This document shows positions 1-4,979 of a DNA stretch of 5,530 bases, in pieces. A program made the translations under genes and the position numbers. Numbering within the stretch: the first letter of the stretch is position 1; every line of letters starts with the position of its first letter. The notes under the pieces were generated by a model. The model worked only from the letters and a program-made list of their open reading frames with translations. It searched no databases and was not told the origin of the DNA. The stretch comes from Lentzea sp. (GTDB lineage Bacteria > Actinomycetota > Actinomycetes > Mycobacteriales > Pseudonocardiaceae): contig JASLAV010001209.1 of the NCBI GenBank assembly GCA_030146905.1, positions 1 through 5,530 on the forward strand. The letters are read 5' to 3'.

Positions 1-455
1 TCGAAGGCCGCTTCGAGCCGGTCGAGCATCGCGTCGAACGTGTCCGCGAGCTCCGCGACCTCGTCGCGCGGCCCTTCCAGGCGCAGCCGGGACCCCAGCG
101 ACTCGGCCGACAGCTGGCGCGCGGCACCCGTGACGTCGTGCAGGGGTTTGAGAACCCGGCCGGTGGAGGTCCACGCGAGCACGGCCGCGGCCAGCACCAT
201 GCACGCGAACGCGATCAACCCGGCCTGCAGCAGGTCCTGCCTGGCGGCCACCGTCAGCGCGTCGGTCAGCGTCTTCACGGTGACGGTGACACCGTCGACC
301 GTCACCTGGGTGTCGGACGGGAACGACGGCGACGAGTCGAAGACCCTGCCGACCAGCGTCCACCCGAGGAAGAGCAGCACAGCGCTCACCGCCGCGACGA
401 GCGCGGTGGTGAGGAGCGTGATCCGGAGGCGTAGTCCCGGTCCGCGCCTTCGCAT
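1..455 (-). CDS. Sensor histidine kinase, N-terminal part (cut by window edge)
   Basis: This is the membrane sensor of a two-component system, partner of the response regulator just upstream. The ATG at 453-455 opens a reading frame that stays open to the window edge, 151 codons. Basic residues (MRRRGPGLRLR) lead into a first membrane helix at about residues 12-36. A short extracytoplasmic loop (about 37-75) is followed by a second helix (about 78-97). A HAMP linker follows from about 98, with the conserved Pro104 and an acidic DEVAELADTFDAMLDRL stretch near 131-147. The dimerisation/phosphoacceptor and ATPase domains would lie beyond the left edge, so the catalytic His cannot be checked. The start follows the regulator stop by 3 nt, with a GAGGAC Shine-Dalgarno inside the regulator's last codons, implying translational coupling. 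The small loop gives no ligand clue, so the stimulus is unknown. Confidence 0.88.
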   Translation of the reverse strand, partial: MRRRGPGLRLRITLLTTALVAAVSAVLLFLGWTLVGRVFDSSPSFPSDTQVTVDGVTVTVKTLTDALTVAARQDLLQAGLIAFACMVLAAAVLAWTSTGRVLKPLHDVTGAARQLSAESLGSRLRLEGPRDEVAELADTFDAMLDRLEAAF

Positions 456-458
456 AGG

Positions 459-1142
459 TCAGTCCTCAGCGGATCCGTTCGACGCACTCGGCACCCGGTA
501 GCCGGAGCCCACGACGGTGTCGATGATGCCCGGCTCGCCGAGCTTCTTGCGCAATGTCATCACGGTGACGCGCACGGTCGTGGTGAACGGGTCGGCGTTC
601 TCGTCCCACACGCGTTCGAGGAGCTCCTCGCTGCTGACGACCGATCCCTTGGCCGCGAGCAGGACCTCGAGAACGCCGAACTCCTTGCGCGTCAGCTCGA
701 TCGGCTGGCCGCCGCGCGACACGGTGCGCCGCGCCGGGTCCAGTTCGACGTCCTGCGCGGACAGCAGGGGCGGCGTCGCCGGCGTCGCGCGCCTGGCCAG
801 TGCCCGCACGCGCGCGACCAGTTCGGGGAACGCGAACGGCTTCGCGAGGTAGTCGTCGGCGCCCAGGGACAACCCGGACACGCGGTCCTCGATCGATCCG
901 CTGGCCGTCAGCATCATGACCCTGGTGAGCGCGCCGGAGCTGAGGATCTCCTTGCACAGCTCGTCGCCGGACATCCCAGGAAGGTCGCGGTCGAGCACGA
1001 CCACGTCGTACCGCGTGACGGTCGACTTCTCGTGCCCGGTCTCGCCGTCGTAGGCGACGTCCACGGCCATGCCCTCACGCCTCAGGCCACGAGCGATCGC
1101 GTCGGCCAGTGGCGCCTCGTCCTCGACTACCAGAATCCGCAC
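459..1142 (-). CDS. OmpR/PhoB-family response regulator
   Basis: A 227-residue DNA-binding response regulator of normal family length. The receiver domain (about 1-115) opens with MRILVVEDE, carrying the acidic pair. It has the phosphoacceptor Asp51 in the YDVVVLDRDLPG strand, the switch Thr79 and Lys101 in the AKPF motif. The C-terminal winged helix (about 125-220) has the LTRKEFGVLEVLLA helix and the VRVTVMTLRKKLG recognition region, and ends in the GSGYRV wing typical of OmpR proteins. I chose the GTG at 1140-1142 because it gives the canonical N-terminus. Another in-frame GTG at 1158-1160 would add six residues and has an AGG in fair position, so the start is not settled. The downstream kinase is its evident partner. 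The targets cannot be read from the sequence. Confidence 0.93.
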   Translation of the reverse strand: MRILVVEDEAPLADAIARGLRREGMAVDVAYDGETGHEKSTVTRYDVVVLDRDLPGMSGDELCKEILSSGALTRVMMLTASGSIEDRVSGLSLGADDYLAKPFAFPELVARVRALARRATPATPPLLSAQDVELDPARRTVSRGGQPIELTRKEFGVLEVLLAAKGSVVSSEELLERVWDENADPFTTTVRVTVMTLRKKLGEPGIIDTVVGSGYRVPSASNGSAED

Positions 1143-1148
1143 GCCACC

Positions 1149-1189
1149 AAGGTGCCACACCGACCTGAGACCACGCTTAACGGCACCTT
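1149..1189. repeat. 8-bp inverted repeat before the response regulator
   Basis: AAGGTGCC (1149-1156) and GGCACCTT (1182-1189) are perfect inverted copies 25 bp apart, in the gap between marR and the response regulator. In the minus-strand transcript the 3' arm ends 6 nt before the GTG at 1142, where the ribosome would load. It could be a regulator binding site (an autoregulatory operator) or a hairpin that masks the start. The arms are short, so chance is possible. Confidence 0.4.
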
Positions 1190-1200
1190 CACGCGAGCTG

Positions 1201-1638
1201 TCAGCGCTGGTGATGTGCGAGCAGCGTGCCGAGCAGCCCGGTCAGGGTCCGGCGGTCCGGTTCGGGAAGCGGCGCGAGCAGGTCGTCCTGGGCGTGGTCG
1301 AGCGCCTCGTCGAGACGGCGGAGCTGCGTCCTGCCCGGCTCGGTGAGCGTGACGGTGTTGCGCCGCCGGTCCCGCGGGTCCTGCGCCCGGTCGACGAACC
1401 CCCGCTCCTGCAGCTCGGTCACGGCCGCGACCACGTCGCTGCGGTCCATGTTGCAGCGACGGCCGAGCTCGGCCTGGCTGGCGACGCCGAACTCGTCCAG
1501 CGCGGCCAGCAGCCGGTAGTGGTAGCCGCGTGCCCCGGCCTCGGCGAAGGCCTCGGTGGCGAGCCGGTGCGCGTGCACCGACAGCTGGGTCAGCAGCCAG
1601 CTCGGTTTCCCGGCCAGGCGTTCGGGGGTCTCCTCCAC
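1201..1638 (-). CDS. MarR-family transcriptional regulator
   Basis: A 145-residue protein of normal MarR length, expected to act as a dimer on palindromic DNA. Helical dimerisation segments lie at the N-terminus (about 10-50) and C-terminus (about 105-145). The winged helix-turn-helix runs from about 51 to 100: AELGRRCNMDRSDVVAAVTELQERGFV is the recognition region, and DPRDRRRN with TLTEPG is the classic MarR wing. Cys62 is the only cysteine and sits at the recognition helix, so a thiol sensor is conceivable but unproven. The GTG at 1636-1638 is the only sensible start; a nearby ATG at 1644-1646 is out of frame. Its Shine-Dalgarno (GAGG, only 2 nt from the start) is poor. The gene is divergent from the NTF2-like gene, and the shared 87-bp gap carries three GTTGG-N5-CCAAC boxes, its likely operators. 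The ligand is unknown. Confidence 0.92.
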   Translation of the reverse strand: MEETPERLAGKPSWLLTQLSVHAHRLATEAFAEAGARGYHYRLLAALDEFGVASQAELGRRCNMDRSDVVAAVTELQERGFVDRAQDPRDRRRNTVTLTEPGRTQLRRLDEALDHAQDDLLAPLPEPDRRTLTGLLGTLLAHHQR

Positions 1639-1653
1639 GACCTCATCGTAATC

Positions 1654-1668
1654 GTTGGTGAGACCAAC
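1654..1668. promoter_or_regulatory. Upstream operator-like box, GTTGG-N5-CCAAC
   Basis: GTTGGTGAGACCAAC is a 15-bp dyad (GTTGGT-N3-ACCAAC) sharing its outer five bases on each side with the two boxes inside the large palindrome. Its centre (1661) is 28 bp from that of the next box. It covers the proposed -35 element of the plus-strand promoter and begins 15 bp upstream of the marR start codon, so a bound protein could block both genes. It is best read as a MarR binding site. The match is seen in the sequence; the binding protein is inferred. Confidence 0.6.
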
Positions 1669-1683
1669 GCAGATGTGTATTGT
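1655..1683 (+). promoter_or_regulatory. Candidate sigma-70-type promoter for the NTF2-like gene
   Basis: TTGGTG (1655-1660) and TATTGT (1678-1683) are spaced by 17 bp, giving a -35/-10 pair and a start near 1690, about 36 nt before the ATG. Matches to consensus are partial (three of six and four of six). It is the only convincing pair in the gap and is overlapped by the operator-like boxes, as expected for a repressed promoter. I found no comparable pair for marR on the minus strand. Confidence 0.4.
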
Positions 1684-1714
1684 TGGTTACGCCAACGTTG
1701 GCGTAACCAACAAT
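1679..1714. promoter_or_regulatory. Perfect 36-bp palindrome: two abutting operator-like boxes
   Basis: The half ATTGTTGGTTACGCCAAC (1679-1696) is followed directly by its exact reverse complement (1697-1714), with no mismatch and no spacer. Each half contains an imperfect dyad: GTTGGTTACGCCAAC (1682-1696) and GTTGGCGTAACCAAC (1697-1711), centres 15 bp apart. The site spans the proposed -10 and transcription start and ends 1 nt before the AGGAG ribosome site of the NTF2-like gene. Position, symmetry and the divergent marR gene make it a strong candidate operator for the MarR protein, perhaps bound by two dimers. It could also extrude as a cruciform or form an RNA hairpin if transcribed through. 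Confidence 0.75.
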
Positions 1715-1725
1715 CAGGAGTGCTC

Positions 1726-2127
1726 ATGTCCACGACCGACCACATCGAGATCAACGACCTCGTCAGCCGCCTCGGCCGTCTGCTCGACGACAAGCGGTGG
1801 GACGACGGGCACACGGTGTTCCACCCCGACGTGTCGATCCACTCGCCCCGCTACGGCGAGATCAGCGGGTTCGACGAGTTCGTCGGGACCGTGCGGAGGA
1901 CCGAGCAGCCGGACGTGCTCACCCAGCACGTCACCACGGGTCTGCTGGTCGACCTGGACGGCGACCGTGCCGCTGTCTCGGCGAACACGATGAACTACTT
2001 CTACCGTGCCGGCGGGACGCCCTTCCGTACCGCGAGCCTGCGCATGGACTGGGTCGTCGTCAGGACGCCCGCCGGCTGGCGGATCCGCGAGACGCGGACC
2101 ACCGTGCTGTGGATCCGCGAGGACTGA
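1726..2127 (+). CDS. SnoaL/NTF2-like domain protein
   Basis: A 133-residue protein with the look of the SnoaL-like (NTF2-like cone fold) family. An N-terminal helical part includes IEINDLVSRLGRLLDDKRWDD. The VFHPDVSIHSP segment follows (about 31-41), then TQHVTTGLLVDLDGDRAAVSAN (about 66-87). The C-terminal strands (RMDWVVVRTPAGWRIRETRTTVLW, about 106-129) are typical of the fold. Family members include small enzymes (cyclases, isomerases, dehydratases) and ligand-binding proteins, so no reaction can be assigned; conserved polar residues such as His68 may line the pocket. The ATG at 1726 has a clean AGGAG (1716-1720) 5 nt upstream. The frame is open far upstream, but that part is antisense to marR and not coding. 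It is divergent from marR and probably its repressed target. Its TGA abuts the stop of the convergent SPFH gene. Confidence 0.85.
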   Translation: MSTTDHIEINDLVSRLGRLLDDKRWDDGHTVFHPDVSIHSPRYGEISGFDEFVGTVRRTEQPDVLTQHVTTGLLVDLDGDRAAVSANTMNYFYRAGGTPFRTASLRMDWVVVRTPAGWRIRETRTTVLWIRED

Positions 2128-2769
2128 TCAGGACCTGCGGGCCGGCCGGTCCACCACGACGGTCGAGGCGGCCTGCAGCGCCCGGAGCTCCAGCAACGCC
2201 GGGTGCTCCTCGGCGAGCCGGGCGGCGTTGAGCAACGACCGCAGCGCCGCCGTCTCCCCCCGCGCCCGCTCCAGCGCGGCACGTCCCTCAGCGGCCGCCA
2301 CCAGCTCGGCCAGCGCGGTCCGGCGCAGCTCAGCGGGCATGACCACGTCGCGAACGGCGACGTCGGCCACCGAGATGCCCAGTTCCCCGGCGCGTGCCGC
2401 GACACCGGCCAGCACCTCGGCGGCGATGGCCGCACGTTCCGGGTCCACCGCCGAGTGCGCACGGGTCAGCACGGCGCCACGCAGTGCGAGCTGCACGGCC
2501 GTGTAGAGCTCCGACTCGGGCTCTGCCGACTCCATCACGAACCTCGTCGGCGAGGACACCGCCCACCGCACGACCACGGTCACGCGCACCAGCACGCCGT
2601 CCGCGGTCGGCACGTCCTGCGCCGCGGGCGTCATCGTGCGTGAACGGACGTCGACGCGGTTCAGCACGGTCCGCATCCGCATCCGGTGACGGCCGGGACC
2701 GACCTCACCGACCAGCACGCCCCGGTCGAACAGGACACCCCGCTCCCACGGGTACAACGTGCGCTTCAT
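2128..2769 (-). CDS. SPFH/band-7 (slipin-like) domain protein, no membrane anchor
   Basis: A 213-residue SPFH-domain protein. The start resembles the band-7 entry (YPWERGVLFDRGVLVGEVGPGRH, about 6-28). Next come the strands of the core (ADGVLVRVTVVVRWAV, about 56-71) and a helix pair. The slipin-type motif ISVADVAVRDVVMPAELR (about 132-149) is followed by an Ala/Glu-rich helix (about 150-188) and a final LLELRALQAASTVVVDRP. Slipins and stomatins usually start with a hydrophobic hairpin that anchors them to the membrane; none is present here, so it may be cytosolic or peripheral. ATG 2769 is chosen because GGAGGT (2777-2782) lies 7 nt upstream; the in-frame GTG at 2776-2778 overlaps that ribosome site. 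It follows dxs on the same strand after a 220-nt structured gap, and its function is unknown. Confidence 0.85.
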   Translation of the reverse strand: MKRTLYPWERGVLFDRGVLVGEVGPGRHRMRMRTVLNRVDVRSRTMTPAAQDVPTADGVLVRVTVVVRWAVSSPTRFVMESAEPESELYTAVQLALRGAVLTRAHSAVDPERAAIAAEVLAGVAARAGELGISVADVAVRDVVMPAELRRTALAELVAAAEGRAALERARGETAALRSLLNAARLAEEHPALLELRALQAASTVVVDRPARRS

Positions 2770-2793
2770 CGTCTCCACCTCCGTCCAGGCAGA

Positions 2794-2879
2794 CCACGAC
2801 CCCGGCCGGCGGGACGTCAGGGCGGGAGTCCACTGGGACTCGCAAAGCCCGACACCCCCGTGTGCGACCGGGGTCGTGG
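2794..2879 (-). repeat. 12-bp inverted repeat enclosing two hairpins (SPFH leader)
   Basis: CCACGACCCCGG (2794-2805) and CCGGGGTCGTGG (2868-2879) are perfect inverted copies 62 bp apart. Between them lie a perfect 6-bp hairpin, GAGTCC-ACTG-GGACTC (2826-2841), and a small ACAC-CCCC-GTGT hairpin (2852-2863). In the minus-strand RNA this would fold into a closed multi-branched structure ending 11 nt before the GGAGGT ribosome site of the SPFH gene. It could be a cis-acting leader or a factor-dependent terminator after dxs; there is no U-tract for a classical intrinsic terminator. I recognise no known riboswitch class. Confidence 0.45.
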
Positions 2880-2915
2880 CGTTCAGGAATTGAACCTGGT
2901 GCCTTTACAGCGCCA
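2877..2915 (-). other. tRNA T-arm-like stem-loop in the dxs-SPFH gap
   Basis: On the minus strand CAGG-TTCAATT-CCTG (2898-2884) has the stem and TTCAATT loop of a tRNA T-arm. It sits inside a TGGCG/CGCCA pair (2877-2881 with 2911-2915), and just 5' is CTGTAAA, which looks like an anticodon loop. There is no D-arm, no matching acceptor 5' strand and almost no variable loop, so this is not a functional tRNA gene. It may be a decayed tRNA 3' half (an attachment-site scar) or chance. Confidence 0.25.
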
Positions 2916-2962
2916 ATGCGTCCGCCCGATCGCGGGACCCGGAACAGGAAGACCTGCCGTGG

Positions 2963-2975
2963 CCGCTTGAAGCGG
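2963..2975 (-). repeat. Short palindrome just after dxs
   Basis: CCGCTT-G-AAGCGG is a 13-bp dyad starting 15 nt past the dxs stop on the transcribed strand. It can form only a short hairpin (CCGC/GCGG) and has no U-tract. Part of it also pairs with an upstream copy: GCGTCCGC (2918-2925) with GCGGACGC (2972-2979). It is a weak candidate for dxs 3'-end processing or termination. Confidence 0.25.
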
Positions 2976-2989
2976 ACGCGAGGTGGAGG

Positions 2990-4903
2990 TTAGCCGGTCT
3001 GCTTCTCCGCGGTCGCGTCGATTTCCACCGGCAGGCACTCCAGGCGGGCGGCCCACTCCGTCACGCGGCGTGCGACGTCCTGCGCGGTGATCCCGCACGA
3101 CGCCAGCACCTCGCCGCGCTCACCGTGGTCGTGGAACTGCTGCGGCAGCGCGATGTCGCGCAACGGCACCTCGACGTCGGCGTCGCGCAGGGCGGCCGCC
3201 AGCGAGGACCCGAAGCCGCCGTGGCGGCCGCCGTCCTCGACGGTCACCACGAGCCGGAAGGACGACGCCATCTCCACGAGGTCCGTCGACATCGGGTAGA
3301 TCCACCGCGGGTCGACGACCGTCACACCGATGCCCTGGTCCTCCAGCCGCTGGGCGGCCTCGATCCCGAGCTCGCCCAGCGCGCCGACGGTCACCAGCAG
3401 CACGTCGTCGCCCGAACGGCGAAGCACGTCGACGGAACCGACGCGCTCCAACGCGGGCAGGTCCGCACCGACGGAGGCCTTCGGGTAGCGGATCACCGAC
3501 GGCGCGTCCGAGATGGCCACGGCCTCGCGCAGCTCCTCGGCCAGCGTGCCGGCGTCACGCGGCGCCGCCACGTGGATTCCGGGGATGACGCCGAGGATGG
3601 ACATGTCCCACATGCCGTGGTGCGACGCGCCGTCCGGGCCGGTGACGCCCGCGCGGTCCAGCACGACCGTGACGCCCTGCTCGTGCAGGGCGACGTCCAT
3701 CAGCAGCTGGTCGAACGCCCGGTTGAGGAACGTCGCGTAGACGGCCACGACCGGGTGCAGGCCGCCGATCGCCAGACCGGCGGCGGACGTCAGCGCGTGC
3801 TGCTCGGCGATGCCGACGTCGAAGAAGCGCTGCGGGAACGCCTTGGCGAACGCGTCCAGGCCGGTCGGGCCCTGCATCGCGGCGGTGATCGCCACGACGT
3901 CGGAGCGCTCGCGGCCGATCTCCACCAGCGAGTCGGAGAACACGTGCGTCCAGGTCCGCTGGGACGGCTTCAGGTTCTCGCCCGTGATCGGGTCGATGAC
4001 GCCGGTGGCGTGCATCTGGTCGGCCTCGTGGTTCTCGGCCGGCGCGAACCCCATGCCCTTGCGGGTGACCGCGTGCACGATCACCGGTCCGCCGAACGAC
4101 TTCGCGCGCTGCAGAGCGGACTCCAGCGTCGCCATGTCGTGGCCGTCGACCGGGCCGATGTACTTGAGGCCGAGGTCCTCGAACATGGCCTGCGGCGCCA
4201 GCGCGTCCTTGATGCCGCGCTTGGCGGCGTGCAGGGCGGCGTAGAGCGGCTTGCCGAAGAACGGCGTCTGCTGCAGCGCGCTCTTGCCCTTCTCCAGCAC
4301 GCGCTCGTAGCCGGGCCGCAGGCGCAGCGACGACAGGTGGTCGGCGAGACCACCGATCGTCGGCGAGTACGAGCGGCCGTTGTCGTTGACCACGATCACG
4401 ACAGGACGAGACTTGTCCGCCGCGATGTTGTTCAACGCCTCCCAGCACATGCCACCGGTCAGCGCGCCGTCGCCGACAACAGCGATGACGTGGCCGTTGG
4501 TGCCGTTGAGCTGCTTGGCCTTCGCCAGGCCGTCCGCGTAGGACAGCGCCGTCGACGCGTGGCTGTTGCCCTGCACGTCGTGCTCGGACTCCGAGCGCGC
4601 CGGGTAGCCGGACATGCCGCCGCGCTGCCGCAGCTCGTCGAAGCCGTCACGACGGCCTGTGACGATCTTGTGCACGTACGACTGGTGCCCGGTGTCGAAG
4701 ACGATCGGGTCCTGCGGCGAGTCGAAGACCCGGTGCAGTGCCACGGTCAGCTCGACGACACCCAGGTTCGGGCCGAGGTGCCCGCCCGTCCTGGACACCT
4801 TGTCGACCAGAAAACGACGGATCTCCTCGCACAGCCGTGTCAGCTGCGCTTCGTCCATCCGTTTCAGATCAGCTGGTCCGTGCACGGACTCCAGCAGGGT
4901 CAC
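2990..4903 (-). CDS. dxs: 1-deoxy-D-xylulose-5-phosphate synthase
   Basis: DXS condenses pyruvate with glyceraldehyde 3-phosphate (releasing CO2) to give 1-deoxyxylulose 5-phosphate, the first step of the MEP route to isoprenoids. It is cytosolic and needs thiamine diphosphate and Mg2+. The protein is 637 residues, normal for the family. The N-terminal domain has [19 protein letters not shown] (His near 42), [10 protein letters not shown], the thiamine-diphosphate motif GDGALTGG (GDG 144-146) and NDN (173-175). The transketolase pyrimidine domain has DVGIAEQHA, with the cofactor-activating Glu367, and FLNRAFDQ with Arg395. [15 protein letters not shown] and the C-terminal domain follow, so all key residues are present. 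Three in-frame GTG codons compete (4912, 4906, 4903), all within reach of GGAGTGAGG. The last gives [13 protein letters not shown], the usual actinobacterial N-terminus, but 4912 (640 residues) is possible. The RNA methyltransferase lies upstream on the same strand. Confidence 0.97.
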   Translation of the reverse strand: MTLLESVHGPADLKRMDEAQLTRLCEEIRRFLVDKVSRTGGHLGPNLGVVELTVALHRVFDSPQDPIVFDTGHQSYVHKIVTGRRDGFDELRQRGGMSGYPARSESEHDVQGNSHASTALSYADGLAKAKQLNGTNGHVIAVVGDGALTGGMCWEALNNIAADKSRPVVIVVNDNGRSYSPTIGGLADHLSSLRLRPGYERVLEKGKSALQQTPFFGKPLYAALHAAKRGIKDALAPQAMFEDLGLKYIGPVDGHDMATLESALQRAKSFGGPVIVHAVTRKGMGFAPAENHEADQMHATGVIDPITGENLKPSQRTWTHVFSDSLVEIGRERSDVVAITAAMQGPTGLDAFAKAFPQRFFDVGIAEQHALTSAAGLAIGGLHPVVAVYATFLNRAFDQLLMDVALHEQGVTVVLDRAGVTGPDGASHHGMWDMSILGVIPGIHVAAPRDAGTLAEELREAVAISDAPSVIRYPKASVGADLPALERVGSVDVLRRSGDDVLLVTVGALGELGIEAAQRLEDQGIGVTVVDPRWIYPMSTDLVEMASSFRLVVTVEDGGRHGGFGSSLAAALRDADVEVPLRDIALPQQFHDHGERGEVLASCGITAQDVARRVTEWAARLECLPVEIDATAEKQTG

Positions 4904-4943
4904 CACGCCCACCTCACTCCTGAAGACTTCGGCTCAGTCTACG

Positions 4944-4979
4944 GAGACGCGGCTGAGACGCATGGTCACCGCGTCTCAG
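4944..4979 (-). repeat. 9-bp hairpin over the methyltransferase stop, with a third competing copy
   Basis: CTGAGACGC (4953-4961) and GCGTCTCAG (4971-4979) form a perfect 9-bp stem with a 9-nt loop that contains the methyltransferase TGA (4966-4968). A further GAGACGC at 4944-4950 offers an alternative 7-bp partner for the 4971-4977 arm, so two mutually exclusive hairpins are possible in the RNA. No U-tract follows. It could be a weak terminator or a processing or attenuation element between the methyltransferase and dxs. Confidence 0.45.

Noticed and set aside
1679..1714. The 36-bp palindrome as an intrinsic terminator
   Set aside because: It lies between divergent genes, directly upstream of a start codon, with no T-run on either side. 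Operator function fits better.
1069..1725. Upstream in-frame extension of the NTF2-like gene (352-codon frame)
   Set aside because: The added part is antisense to marR and the response regulator and crosses the operator region. The ATG at 1726 has a good AGGAG and starts the recognisable domain.
2001..2506. Overlapping frames on both strands at the NTF2-like/SPFH junction
   Set aside because: These are alternate-frame shadows of the two real genes; neither shows a domain or ribosome site.
2868..2940. Complete tRNA gene on the minus strand
   Set aside because: Only a T-arm-like stem-loop is present. There is no D-arm, no 7-bp acceptor pairing and no proper variable loop.
3555..4448. 297-codon minus-strand frame inside dxs
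   Set aside because: Frame-shifted shadow of dxs, rich in Arg, Ala and Gly, with no independent start signals.
4934..4963. Nine-codon open frame (MRLSRVSVD) on the minus strand before dxs, a possible leader peptide
   Set aside because: It has no ribosome site and no codon pattern suggesting attenuation control; a 9-codon frame in a 50-nt gap is expected by chance.
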